Part shown: in pieces, positions 36,884 through 46,027 of the stretch
Numbering within the stretch: position 1 is the stretch's first letter
Layout: the number at the start of each line of letters is the position of its first letter
NCBI RefSeq assembly: GCF_001895205.1
Contig: NZ_BDJF01000016.1
Location: 62,001-126,000, forward strand
Length of the DNA stretch: 64,000 nt
Direction: 5' to 3'
From: Vibrio injensis
GTDB taxonomy: Bacteria; Pseudomonadota; Gammaproteobacteria; Enterobacterales; Vibrionaceae
Position numbers and translations under genes: made by a program
Notes under the pieces: generated by a model
The model's database searches: none
The model's input: the letters and a program-made list of their open reading frames with translations, nothing else
What the model was told of the DNA's origin: nothing

Positions 36884-39800
36884 CAAGTTCTGACCAACCC
36901 CAGTTGGTCGTTGTAGCTGTATTGCTGATTACCTTCACGGTAGATAAAACTGATTTCACCATACCGTACTGACTGCTCAGCGCTAGCGCTGTATAAACTG
37001 ATTAACTCGCTATAATCACGTTGCAGCCAAAGCTTCTGTTGCTGCATTGGTGGAAGCGGCAGGTGTTTAATATTTAACACTTCATCGATTGAAGGCATCC
37101 CCTCTTCACGCAAACAAAACTCAATGCTGCGCTCTTTTTTAACTAAGTAGATTTGCACTGTCGGTTCACTTTTACGAAAGCGCTTGAAGTATTGTGGCAG
37201 TGCAGTAAGCCACCAGTAGCCGTGAATATGACCGTGCAGATGCTCATACCAACATGACTGCGGCGAGCGACTGCGACGATTACGGTTGTATCTATCCTGA
37301 CGACTAGTATTGGCTTGCTGTGGTTTGCCAATTTGATCGGTGCCAAGGGTTTTCGCGGTGGCAAAGTGCTCTAAATCCGCTAAGTTGTTGCGCGGTTCTA
37401 GCACTGCTCGCTTTTGAATACGGACAATGGCATTAACCGCTTGCAGCAGCGACTTTTCATCCACCAACTCAGATAAGTCATGAGTGGCGAGCTGGGTGGC
37501 GCTGTCTGTTTCATAACCGGGATAATTAAATACTCGCTCAGCGCCGCCCCTGAAGCCTTTGACGTTGTATTGCAACAAGCCAATATTGGGCTCCTGAATC
37601 TCGCCATCGCGATGTCTGCGCACTCGACCTGCCATTTGAATAATCGAACGAAAAGATGAGGGTTCAATTACCGCCCAGTCAAAATCATGGTCACGCCCCA
37701 CTTCTTCAACTGGGGTGGCAACCAGAATAAAAATCAGGTTTTTCGCTTGGCAAGTCGTTAGGTGATCACGAATAACGGGATGGGCAAACGCTTCGGGTAA
37801 TTCTCCCGGTTTCTCTTTACGTTTGAGTACCTCATCCAAATGCTTTTCTTGCTCATGGCGCAGCAACAGAACCTGCTGGCTGTGATAAGCCATGCAGCGC
37901 ACTTCGGTATCGGAGGGCCAATCACAACTGAGTAGATATTGGGTTAATTCGACACAAGGTTGAATATTGGCAACCCGAACCACACCGAACGACACCCTGG
38001 TTTGGCTTTCTGGTTCTAACGTATTGTGGTGCTGGTGTTTAGCCAAAACAGCTTGTTTGACTATCTCGAAATACTGCTGCTCCAGCGGTTGATCATTTTG
38101 TTTAATGCATGGAATGATATCGCCCTTTCTCTTCGCGACCTGCTGTTTTAGCTTATCCACGCGTTTAGACACAAAACGTTGCTGGAAAGCCTCATAAGCA
38201 GCTAAATCAGCATCATCGCAGCCCACCATCTGAACATCAGCGCTAAATTCATCGACATAAACACAATTAACAGTGCTGATTCGATCACGGCTGGCAGCAA
38301 AGACTTTCCATCCTTGACGATAGGCATTGTATAAACCCAATGCTAAATCCGGCGGTATGGTGGCAGAGGAAATCATCACTTTGCGCCCCAGCATGGCTGC
38401 CAGATGCACTAATCGGCCAATCGCAATCAGATCATCACCGGTAAAGTCGTCAATTTCATCAATCACCAAGTCGGATGACATTAAACGTAAACAGGGCAGA
38501 ATATAGCGCCCACCACGCTTGGTTTCGGTCGCGGCCATGATGTGATCGATGGTGCACACCAATACTGGGGCATACAGTAATTGACGATCTTTTTGTTTGG
38601 TTAAAACAGTTGTGAGCTCTTCTTCAGGCAGCACACCTTGCCAATCCAGAACATCGTTTTCATCTTGAAGACTCTCCAAAGACTCAGAACCGGCATCCGC
38701 TTGTTCAGGTTCAATGTCGTCTTTTTCAACCGCCTTACCCGATTGATGTAACTCTGAAATGGCTTTAGAGCCAATCAGCACAGCTAAATCGCTCTCTTGC
38801 AGTTTGAGTCTTTCTTTGTATTCGTCTCCGGTTTGCAAAGTGAGTGTGCGCAAACCAAGTGCCAAGATAAATCGTAGGCTTTCACCCTCTACAGATAACG
38901 CCTGCATAATTTTGGCGTTGGCGATGGTTTTGCCACAGCCGGTACTGGCCATGTTCACCACAAAATAGCCTTGGCTTTTGTCTTCCGTGTGTTCACGCCA
39001 CTCATTGATTTTGCGTACCGCTTTGTCTTGCCAACGGAATGCTTTAGGCGTGCTGGCCTTAGGTGCAAGCTCGCCAAGCTCGGTGGCTTTGAGCGGTTCG
39101 GTTTCAAAAAACGGCAGTAACTTCACTGTGTTCACTGCGACTTTAGCGACATTCACTAAGTGCTCATCTAGCTTTTGTTTAGGCGCTTTGGTGCTGGGAT
39201 CGGTGTTGGCGTACAGATCTATCGAGGTTTTCCATTGATGATTATTAGGCTGTGAAGAGTAATAGTGGTCACCTAGCATCAGGCACAACCGAGCATGGTG
39301 TAGAATCCCTCGCCAACTACCATCATTGATTGCCTGATCGAGTAAAGGCAGATGATGCAATAGATCCTTGGCACGACGTTTAAGTTCGGCAAGCCAAATC
39401 GAGGAATTGGAGAGCAGACCTAGCGGAAATTCAAAACATTTCGGCAGCAGCGCGTTGTACTCATCAAAGCGGTTTTCATAACCCCATGCAGGGGTAATTC
39501 TGGCGAGTAAATCCGCCAACGACGAGTTATCAACTTCTCGTTGTCTATCACACAAGTCTTTCTCTTTGGGTAGAGGCAGGCGGTGATGAGAAACGATCAG
39601 CCAAGTAATTAACGCTGCTGCTGTCGGTAATTCAGCAAGCGCTTTCTCTTTTTGTAACACGTTGGTGTTAAAGCAAGTTTCATCAATACCTTGATTGATA
39701 AGAGTAGCCAACCACGCCTCATCTTGAGATTGGTGTATTGGATTAGCGACAAATTGATGGAATAGAAGACAAGATACCCACTCATGACGTAGCGGGTCAC

Positions 39801-40236
39801 CTTTATGTTTGGTTTTAATTTCTGGATTTAACTTTTCCTGAAAAAGTACAGATGCTTTACCCCAATCGTGCAGCAAAGCGGCCATGCCGGTTATCGCTTT
39901 AATCAGGGGTAAATATTTCCAATCGTTTTCAAATTCACTGTTCAACAGGTCTTTCTCTGTACTGTTTACTGGCACATATCCTTCTGCATTAAATTTCTTC
40001 TTGTTACCCACCACCCACAACAACTGACTGCGCGAGCGAGAGCGGATCCAGTGGCAACTGACTGCGGTACTGCGACTGGCGGTTTGGCCTAGCATTTTTT
40101 TCACCGTGAGCAGCCCTTCTTCGGTGATGAGGGTTTGCCAAGTGTTATCACCAATGCGGTTGACGAAAGCATCCAGTACGCGGCGGGTTTTCTTGAGGGC
40201 GTTTTTCTCACACTGAGAGACAAAAGTGACCATCAT
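36880..40236 (-). CDS. cas3: Cas2-3 fusion (type I-F nuclease-helicase)
   Basis: 1118 aa. A Cas2-like domain (about 1-95) opens with VTFVSQCEKNALKKTRRVLDAF (in part). The HD nuclease follows with His-Asp at 123-124 (LLHDWGKAS), then the helicase: Walker A STGCGKT at 431-437, DEID at 593-596, SSATIPP, and QMAGRVRRHRDG as motif VI. All catalytic elements look intact. It degrades DNA unwound at targets bound by the Csy complex, and its Cas2 part works with Cas1 in spacer acquisition. Its start overlaps the cas1 stop by four bases. Because cas1 is interrupted upstream, its expression may now depend on prophage transcription. Confidence 0.95.
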   Translation of the reverse strand: MMVTFVSQCEKNALKKTRRVLDAFVNRIGDNTWQTLITEEGLLTVKKMLGQTASRSTAVSCHWIRSRSRSQLLWVVGNKKKFNAEGYVPVNSTEKDLLNSEFENDWKYLPLIKAITGMAALLHDWGKASVLFQEKLNPEIKTKHKGDPLRHEWVSCLLFHQFVANPIHQSQDEAWLATLINQGIDETCFNTNVLQKEKALAELPTAAALITWLIVSHHRLPLPKEKDLCDRQREVDNSSLADLLARITPAWGYENRFDEYNALLPKCFEFPLGLLSNSSIWLAELKRRAKDLLHHLPLLDQAINDGSWRGILHHARLCLMLGDHYYSSQPNNHQWKTSIDLYANTDPSTKAPKQKLDEHLVNVAKVAVNTVKLLPFFETEPLKATELGELAPKASTPKAFRWQDKAVRKINEWREHTEDKSQGYFVVNMASTGCGKTIANAKIMQALSVEGESLRFILALGLRTLTLQTGDEYKERLKLQESDLAVLIGSKAISELHQSGKAVEKDDIEPEQADAGSESLESLQDENDVLDWQGVLPEEELTTVLTKQKDRQLLYAPVLVCTIDHIMAATETKRGGRYILPCLRLMSSDLVIDEIDDFTGDDLIAIGRLVHLAAMLGRKVMISSATIPPDLALGLYNAYRQGWKVFAASRDRISTVNCVYVDEFSADVQMVGCDDADLAAYEAFQQRFVSKRVDKLKQQVAKRKGDIIPCIKQNDQPLEQQYFEIVKQAVLAKHQHHNTLEPESQTRVSFGVVRVANIQPCVELTQYLLSCDWPSDTEVRCMAYHSQQVLLLRHEQEKHLDEVLKRKEKPGELPEAFAHPVIRDHLTTCQAKNLIFILVATPVEEVGRDHDFDWAVIEPSSFRSIIQMAGRVRRHRDGEIQEPNIGLLQYNVKGFRGGAERVFNYPGYETDSATQLATHDLSELVDEKSLLQAVNAIVRIQKRAVLEPRNNLADLEHFATAKTLGTDQIGKPQQANTSRQDRYNRNRRSRSPQSCWYEHLHGHIHGYWWLTALPQYFKRFRKSEPTVQIYLVKKERSIEFCLREEGMPSIDEVLNIKHLPLPPMQQQKLWLQRDYSELISLYSASAEQSVRYGEISFIYREGNQQYSYNDQLGLVRTC

Positions 40237-41108
40237 AAAACGCGACCCTCACTCTCTTCTTCCTCTTTGCCTTGCAGTGCAACGTGTTTCACGGTGTCAA
40301 ACATGAAGTCGAGCGCTTTGTGTTCAATGAAAGATTGTAGAATTTGCTGGCGAAACTCTTGCTCGGTAGCGTTTTCTTTGGCGCAAACAAACGCCCACGG
40401 CAGCACAATCGCATCTTTGATTAAGTCGGCGACATCAAACACCAAAGCGCCACGGCGGGTTTTGCCATGCATGACGGCAAAACCGTGCGGAATACCCAAC
40501 ACCCACAAGCAGCTTGCCGCAAGGCCATAGGCTAAGTAGTTACCGTGATTCAAAAAGTCATTGGCTTTATCGGTGGATTTTTTGTCTGGCTGATGCTGGC
40601 GAGTAAAGCTATCTTTGCCAGTGTTATTGGCAGCGTACTTGTATAAGGCTTTGGTCAACTGCGCTTCGGTGAGCAATAAGTCGGATTGTTTGCTCGCGGC
40701 TTCAGTACGCTGATGGAAGGTTTCCAACGATTGCTTTATCACTTCATCTTGCAGATTAAATTTCTCAAGGGTTAATTCTCGGTCTGATCGCCAAACGCGC
40801 TGTAAGTAATCAATCCGCGCGTTTTGAAATTGTTTGGCGGCGGCCAAGCGTTTTTGATCATCAAACCAGAATGAGAGCCAACCTTGTAAGTATTCTGTCG
40901 GGCGATACTCGCTCTGCGGCGTAAACCATTCCACCTCGCAAGCCATGTGCAGTGGCGTACCGCCGCCACCACAAAACCCGACCAATACACCAGCCTGTGA
41001 GAGCATGCGCATAGCGGCTTGAGTAATGGAGGTGCCGTTTCCGAGCATCAAAACGGTAGTATTCGCAATCGGAATATTGAAGTAGAGATTTTCTTTATCA
41101 GCTTCCGT
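40233..41108 (-). pseudogene. cas1: cas1 (type I-F), 5' end removed by prophage insertion
   Basis: The reading frame shows a full I-F Cas1 from about residue 39 on: TEADKENLYFNIPIANTT, then GVLVGFCGGGGTPL, LNHGNYLAYGLAA, GIPHGFAVMHGKTRRG and FDVADLIKD with the metal-binding histidine and aspartate. The conserved first part (family consensus near DLKTILHSKRANLYYL) is absent; instead the frame runs into prophage DNA at 41109. A TTG at 41126 could start a chimeric protein with six phage-encoded residues, but the N-terminal beta domain needed for dimer formation would be missing. Adaptation is therefore probably lost. The missing 5' piece should lie beyond the prophage right end, outside the window. 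Confidence 0.9.
41104..41108. other. Presumed 5-bp target duplication at the prophage left junction
   Basis: TCCGT at 41104-41108 directly precedes the phage end TGTATAGAG. It fits the Mu target pattern N-Y-G/C-R-N. The second copy would lie after the right end, outside the window, so the duplication is predicted rather than seen. Confidence 0.65.
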
Positions 41109-41237
41109 TGTATAGAGACTAGACAAATGAACAAAACCAGAGGCTAGGGATCAGGTTGGATTTTGGCGGATCAAATGGGAGTTTTAATATCGGCCAATGT
41201 GGGATATAGTGAGATAAAACGAACGGAGGATGTAACT

Positions 41238-41567
41238 ATGGCTGGCGCGAAAAATTTCGTTTTATCTTTATCCAGTGAGCAGCGAGAGCAGCTTGATAAT
41301 CGTATCAGACAATACGCCTATGGTAGAAGTAGTGATATAGCCGAATGGCTTCAAGAAATGGGCATAAAGACCAGTAGAACTGCCGTGGCGAGGTATGAGA
41401 AGGTTTTAAAGGAAAAGGATGGCATTATGGATGCTGCTGGTTCGCTTAGCGCAACAGTGAAATCGGTAGTCCCCGGTGGCGAGCTTGCTGCGTTGTTTCA
41501 AGAGCTAGGCGAAATTGAATATCGACGAGCTGAGTTGTTAGGCCAAATTCGGGATCTTATGGAATAA
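41238..41567 (+). CDS. Left-end accessory protein with a DUF3486-like N-terminal segment
   Basis: 109 aa from ATG 41238, with GGAGG nine bases upstream. Residues 8-50 (LSSEQREQLDNRIRQYAYG, then SDIAEWLQEMGIKTSRTAVARYEKVL) resemble the N-terminal helical domain of Mu gp27-type DUF3486 proteins, here without the rest of that protein. It lies outside the repressor, reads toward it, and ends in its own terminator, so it could be expressed in the lysogen. A DNA-binding role is possible. In Mu itself no gene occupies this place. Confidence 0.6.
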   Translation: MAGAKNFVLSLSSEQREQLDNRIRQYAYGRSSDIAEWLQEMGIKTSRTAVARYEKVLKEKDGIMDAAGSLSATVKSVVPGGELAALFQELGEIEYRRAELLGQIRDLME

Positions 41568-41570
41568 ACC

Positions 41571-41600
41571 AAGGGCGTACTTAGCGCCCTTTTCTTTTTG
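41571..41600 (+). terminator. Terminator after the left-end gene
   Basis: AAGGGCG (41571-41577) pairs with CGCCCTT (41585-41591) around a seven-base loop, followed by TCTTTTTG. It lies five bases after the stop codon. The following 120 bases up to the repressor stop hold no gene but contain three TTTAAA-type motifs. Confidence 0.85.
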
Positions 41601-41716
41601 AACAAGATAATGTGTAAAATGAGCAATCCTCTTTAAATCATGGCTTTTAGACTACTAAAGTGAGCACTTGGCTTGCTTTGGCAAGTTGGCTTTAAACCTC
41701 GTTTAAACGTTTAAAT

Positions 41717-42490
41717 TTAGTCGCCGATATCTTTGGCGATGTGAACCACTTGGCCTACTACTTCAAATTGATGCTGTTCATGCTTTGGAATGTCTAAAGC
41801 GCTATAGAAACCATTATCGCTGATTAGTCGCCATGTTCCAAGCATGCTTTGATAGCGCTTAACAAACAGCTCCTCGCCATTCCTGAATATGTAGATGTGT
41901 CCATCCTGCGGCTTGTTCCGTCCCATGTGAACAACCAGGGTGTCGTTGTTGTGTATGGTTGGCTCCATGCTGTCGCCTTTCGCCCATACTATCGCTAAGT
42001 CCTTCTCGCTGAATCCTCGGTATGTCAGCCACTTACGTCTAAATGCTAAAAAACGAGTCGGCTTTAATTCGTCTGGGTTCAGTGAACCATATCCCGCAGA
42101 TACCTGAATTCTATAGCCGGGTATCAATGCAAACTCTTCAGTGAAGTCCTTGTACAGTTCATAGTTTATCAGTGGCTTCGCAGGCTCTTGAATCTCGTTA
42201 GTGCTGCTTCCCACTAGGCTGCGCTGCGTCTCTTCTGGTAGCAGGCTTATATGGTACTCAAGGGCTTTCGTTCCTCTTCTCTTTCTGCATAGGTGCTCTT
42301 TCCCTACCGCTAAATCCTTCAAATGGTCGCGCGTCCATCTATCGGATGATGGGAATTTTCCGTGTCCAGCCACCTCGGATGCAGTAAACCATAACATCCG
42401 TTGATCTAGCTCACAAACGGATGACTTATCCGTTTCGTTGTTTACTGCATCCTTTTCGCTTAACCCTTTGTTTTCAATGTTCTTATTCAT
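41717..42490 (-). CDS. Phage repressor, Mu-type DNA-binding domain fused to S24 peptidase domain
   Basis: 257 aa. Residues 32-95 are a Mu-type winged helix domain (LWFTASEVAGHGKFPSSDR, then TKALEYHISLLPEETQ), nearly the same as the start of the transposase in this phage. Residues 120-250 are a LexA/S24 domain with Ser174 in KGDSMEPT and Lys211 in LFVKRYQ, and an Ala132-Gly133 pair as the likely self-cleavage site. The fusion suggests induction by RecA/SOS, unlike Mu, whose repressor lacks the peptidase domain. It reads leftward, away from the early operon, and represses through the operators at 42415-42572. Confidence 0.9.
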   Translation of the reverse strand: MNKNIENKGLSEKDAVNNETDKSSVCELDQRMLWFTASEVAGHGKFPSSDRWTRDHLKDLAVGKEHLCRKRRGTKALEYHISLLPEETQRSLVGSSTNEIQEPAKPLINYELYKDFTEEFALIPGYRIQVSAGYGSLNPDELKPTRFLAFRRKWLTYRGFSEKDLAIVWAKGDSMEPTIHNNDTLVVHMGRNKPQDGHIYIFRNGEELFVKRYQSMLGTWRLISDNGFYSALDIPKHEQHQFEVVGQVVHIAKDIGD

Positions 42491-42572
42491 GCTTTCGCCT
42501 AATTTAAATCAAAAGACAAACGGATGATGGTAAAAATAATTCATCCGTTTCTATTGACCGATTCATCCGTTT
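42415..42572. promoter_or_regulatory. Phage operator region with repeated AAACGGATGA
   Basis: The decamer AAACGGATGA occurs at 42415 and 42518, and its complement at 42541 and 42563, with TTATCCGTTT at 42426. The pair at 42415-42435 makes a palindrome inside the repressor gene; the others lie between repressor and ner. TTGACC at 42555-42560 with an A+T-rich TATATA region about 20 bases on is a likely early promoter overlapping the last operator. Confidence 0.75.
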
Positions 42573-42620
42573 GATCAAATATATAGTTACTAAGCGGAGC
42601 AACGCTAAGGAGTAACCAAA

Positions 42621-42878
42621 GTGAATAATCAAACAGTCTCGCAGAATTTTGGAAAAGATGGAAGTGATTGGCACCGAGCCGACATCGTCGCTGCTCTTAA
42701 AAAGCGCGGATTGTCCGTTCGTCAATTATCAAGGGACGCAGGGCTTGGCGAAAACACGCTGGCTAATGCGCTGCGCTCGCCATGGCCGAAGGGTGAAAAA
42801 ATCATTGCTGATGCGATTGATATGACCCCTGAACAGTTGTGGCCTAGTCGCTACCGCTCACTCAGAAACGCAAGCTAA
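42621..42878 (+). CDS. ner: Ner-like transcriptional regulator
   Basis: 85 aa. The segment DWHRADIVAALKKRGLSVRQLSRDAGLGENTLANALRSPWPKGEKIIADAI (in part) is the Ner/Nlp helix-turn-helix domain, including the conserved W-x-R-A-D-I and PWP. Mu Ner (75 aa) turns down early and repressor transcription after infection. First gene of the early operon, 13 bases before the transposase gene and downstream of the operator region. AAGGAG stands 10 bases before the start. Confidence 0.92.
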   Translation: MNNQTVSQNFGKDGSDWHRADIVAALKKRGLSVRQLSRDAGLGENTLANALRSPWPKGEKIIADAIDMTPEQLWPSRYRSLRNAS

Positions 42879-42890
42879 GAGGTCATAATT

Positions 42891-44891
42891 ATGTGGCTAA
42901 TTGCACGTGAATTAGTAGGCGTTAACGGCGTCCCAAGTTCCGATAGAAATATTCGAGAGCTATTGAAAAAACTCGCCAGCGAGCAACCAGAAAAAGCTCG
43001 CAAGCGTCAAGGCAGTAAAGCAACTGAATACCACATTAGCTTGCTGCCCACCGTAACCCAAGCCGCCCTCTATAAAAAAGAAGGCAAGGTAAAGGTTGGC
43101 GATCAAACCATTGAGCTACCGAAAAAAGAGCAACACAAGCCTAGCTATTGCCGCGAAGCACTGTGGGCAAAGTGGAACAAAACCAATAACGGCGCAAAAG
43201 CTAAAGCGCGTCAGGCATTGCGTGTTGTTCAAGCTGTGCTTGCCTTGCGCGTTAATGGCGTCAGCAGAATGGAGGCTTACCACTCAGTATGCAATGAGTA
43301 TGGCATTCCTCTTTCTACCCTGCGTCGTCACTGCGCAAAAGTGAAAGGGATTGAAGAGTGTGACTGGGCTCCTGCTTTATTGCCCAAGCACTTTGAAGTC
43401 GCGCAAATCAAAAAATCGAATCAGTTTGCTTTTATCACGCCAGCGGCGTGGGAGTTCTTCAAGTCGGACTACCTAAGTCTAGAACAACCCGCCATGTCAG
43501 TCAGTTACGAACGTCTTAAAGACGCTGCCACGCAGCACGGCTGGACTGTACCGAGCCTGAAAAGTTTAAGCAGACGATTAGAGCATGAAGTGCCCGTCCA
43601 GCAGCGCATCCTATTGCGTGAAGGTGAGCACGCCCTGCACCAAATGTTCCCGCCGCAAGAGCGGACAGTAGAAGGTTTGCATGCCCTTGAGTGGATTAAC
43701 GGTGACGGCTATCAACACAACGTGTTTGTTCGTTGGTTCAACGGCGAAGTTATTCGCCCTAAAACATGGTTTTGGCAAGACGTTTACAGCCGAAAAATTG
43801 TCGGGTGGCGCTGCGACATTAGTGAAAACACCGACAGCATACGTTTGTCACTCATGGACGTGTGCGAAAAATACGGACATCCGAAAGAGATCACGCTCGA
43901 TAACACTCGCGCCGCAGCAAACAAGTGGATGACGGGTGGCGTGCCAAATCGTTACCGCTTCAAAGTGAAGCCCGATGATCCACTTGGCATCATCCCGATG
44001 CTTGGCATCAAGCTGCACTGGTCAAGCGTCATTCTTGGCAAAGGCCACGGGCAAGCTAAGCCCATCGAGCGCGCTTTTGGTGTTGGCGGCTTAGAAGAAT
44101 ACATCGACAAGCATCCATTGTGTCGCGGCGCTTATACAGGCCCAAACCCAATGGCAAAGCCCGACAACTATGGAGAGAGAGCCGTCCCAGTTGAGGACTT
44201 TCTGCAAGCGATAGCGAAAGGCGTCGAAATGTATAACGCCAAAGCCAATCGCAATACCGAAGTGTGCCGAGGCTTTATGAGTTTTGATGAAGCGTTTAAC
44301 GCCAGTTATGCCAACGCGCCAATTCGCAAAGCAACAAAAGAGCAACTGCAAATGATGATGCTGCAAGCAGAAGCGTGTCGCGTCTCACGCCACGGCACCA
44401 TCACGCTTGATGCTGGCGGCAGCTTACAAGGCCGTAAAAACCGCTACTTCAGTGATGTGATGATGAACTACATCGGACAAAAACTGGTCGCGCGTTTTGA
44501 CCCACTCAAGCTGCATGAATCAGTGGAGATTTACACACTAAACGGCATTCACCTCGGCACCGCTGAGTGTCAAGAGAAAGTCGGGTTCGGCGACACGCAA
44601 GCCGCTCGTGAGCATAAGCGCAAGCGTACACAATTCACCAAAGCACATAAAGCGGCAGCAGAGGCGCAAGTTAGCATGAATGCCCTTGAAACCGCAGCAA
44701 TGATGAAGCCGCTTGAAGATGAGTTTATCCCTGAGACCAAAGTGGTCGAAGCGTGGCGTCCCATTGCCATTGGTAACACCGCCGCCGCTGCAAGGCCAAT
44801 GGAAAGCTCAGAAGCCGAAGATGATTTAGAAGCCGCTTACCAAGCCAGCGTTGCCTCGCTGATGGAACAGCGCAAGAAAAACCGCCTTTAA
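42891..44891 (+). CDS. A: Mu-type DDE transposase A
   Basis: 666 aa (Mu A: 663). The N-terminal winged helix domain (residues 1-60, with SSDRNIRELLKKLA and ATEYHISLLP) binds operator DNA and is close to that of the repressor. The catalytic core carries Asp272 (INGDGYQ), Asp337 (LDNTRAA) and Glu393 (PIERAFG), almost at the same numbers as Mu A (269, 336, 392). The C-terminal region is where MuB would bind. It catalyses integration and replicative transposition; the insertion into cas1 is presumably its work. Confidence 0.96.
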   Translation: MWLIARELVGVNGVPSSDRNIRELLKKLASEQPEKARKRQGSKATEYHISLLPTVTQAALYKKEGKVKVGDQTIELPKKEQHKPSYCREALWAKWNKTNNGAKAKARQALRVVQAVLALRVNGVSRMEAYHSVCNEYGIPLSTLRRHCAKVKGIEECDWAPALLPKHFEVAQIKKSNQFAFITPAAWEFFKSDYLSLEQPAMSVSYERLKDAATQHGWTVPSLKSLSRRLEHEVPVQQRILLREGEHALHQMFPPQERTVEGLHALEWINGDGYQHNVFVRWFNGEVIRPKTWFWQDVYSRKIVGWRCDISENTDSIRLSLMDVCEKYGHPKEITLDNTRAAANKWMTGGVPNRYRFKVKPDDPLGIIPMLGIKLHWSSVILGKGHGQAKPIERAFGVGGLEEYIDKHPLCRGAYTGPNPMAKPDNYGERAVPVEDFLQAIAKGVEMYNAKANRNTEVCRGFMSFDEAFNASYANAPIRKATKEQLQMMMLQAEACRVSRHGTITLDAGGSLQGRKNRYFSDVMMNYIGQKLVARFDPLKLHESVEIYTLNGIHLGTAECQEKVGFGDTQAAREHKRKRTQFTKAHKAAAEAQVSMNALETAAMMKPLEDEFIPETKVVEAWRPIAIGNTAAAARPMESSEAEDDLEAAYQASVASLMEQRKKNRL

Positions 44892-44915
44892 ACCCTTTTT
44901 AAAAGAGGACTAAAC

Positions 44916-45860
44916 ATGGAAAACGTCGTCGCTCTATCACGAGCAGAAGCAAAGCAAACGGATGTATTAGCTCAAATTAACTCAGTGCTGGAATCTAAAG
45001 TTATTACCGCTGCGCAGTTGGCTAAAGAGATCAGCTTATCACCCGCCGCCTTAAGCCAAGTTCTCAAAGGTAAATATGCGGCTGACCCCATTGCGATCAT
45101 CAATAAGCTTGAGAAGTGGCTGAACCTACGTCAAGAGCGTATCGCTACGCCGAACGTGAACCCCGGCTTTGTAATGACAGAGACCGCGAAGTTAATCACG
45201 TCTGATCTCACTTATGCACAAGTCACTGAATCTATCGTGGTTATCTTTGGTGCGTCAGGTGTCGGTAAGTCAGAGACGTTGCGCGAATACAAGCGCCGCA
45301 ACAATAACGTCTGGATGATAACGGCCAGCCCAAGTCGTTCCAGCCTAACCGAGTGCTTGTATGAGATTGCGCTCGAACTGGGTTTAGATGATGCACCGCG
45401 CCGCAAAGGCCCGCTATCTCGCGTTATTCGTCAGCGTTTAGATAAAAGCGAAGGCTTAGTGATTATTGATGAAGCCGATCACCTTGACTATCCCACGCTA
45501 GAAGAGCTGCGGATATTACAAGAAGAAACCGGAATAGGCATGGCGTTCGTTGGTAACAACAAGGTCTACACACAACTTACGGGTGGCCGTCGTAATGAAG
45601 ATTTCGCTCGTCTTTTCTCTCGTATCGCCAAAAAGCGTGGCTTGCACAAAACCCGCCAAGCGGATGTGCGTTCTATCGCTAACGCATGGCAAATCATGAC
45701 TGAAAAAGAAATGGGTTTAATGCTGCAAATCAGTGAGCGCCCCGGTGGCCTGCGTTTGCTAACCAAAACCCTAAAGCTGTCAGCAATGTACGCACAAGGC
45801 AAAACGATCACAGAAGCGCTTTTACGCAAAGCGTTTGCTGAATTAGACGCGAATGAGTGA
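44916..45860 (+). CDS. B: MuB-type target-capture ATPase
   Basis: 314 aa (Mu B: 312). A helix-turn-helix at about 30-65 (TAAQLAKEISLSPAALSQVLKG) is followed by an AAA+ domain with Walker A GASGVGKS at 112-119 and Walker B LVIIDEADHLD near 185. It binds target DNA, delivers it to the transposase and provides immunity for the phage's own DNA. It begins 24 bases after the transposase gene, as in Mu. Confidence 0.95.
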   Translation: MENVVALSRAEAKQTDVLAQINSVLESKVITAAQLAKEISLSPAALSQVLKGKYAADPIAIINKLEKWLNLRQERIATPNVNPGFVMTETAKLITSDLTYAQVTESIVVIFGASGVGKSETLREYKRRNNNVWMITASPSRSSLTECLYEIALELGLDDAPRRKGPLSRVIRQRLDKSEGLVIIDEADHLDYPTLEELRILQEETGIGMAFVGNNKVYTQLTGGRRNEDFARLFSRIAKKRGLHKTRQADVRSIANAWQIMTEKEMGLMLQISERPGGLRLLTKTLKLSAMYAQGKTITEALLRKAFAELDANE

Positions 45861-45868
45861 GGTGTGAA

Positions 45869-46027
45869 ATGAACACTCTCCCTCTTAACCAAGCTTATCG
45901 AGCAGACTTTGAACAAGTTGTTGGATTACTCAAAGCCGCTCAAGAACGTGGGCTTTCGGAGCAAGAAAGCCAATTGCTTAACCAGAAAATAGCGGCTTGC
46001 CGCGCACACGAAAGGAGTCAGTCATGA
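45869..46027 (+). CDS. Small phage early protein, 52 aa
   Basis: Starts at ATG 45869 nine bases after the MuB stop, with GAGGTG upstream, and its stop overlaps the next start as ATGA. The peptide begins MNTLPLNQAYRADFEQVVGL and is a charged, probably helical protein with no recognised domain. The tight packing on both sides supports it as a real gene. Confidence 0.65.
   Translation: MNTLPLNQAYRADFEQVVGLLKAAQERGLSEQESQLLNQKIAACRAHERSQS

Noticed and set aside
36732..36962. Open frame of 76 codons in the cas2-3/cas8f gap on the minus strand
   Set aside because: It overlaps the end of cas2-3, has no good ribosome binding site and runs through the terminator hairpin and the degenerate repeats.
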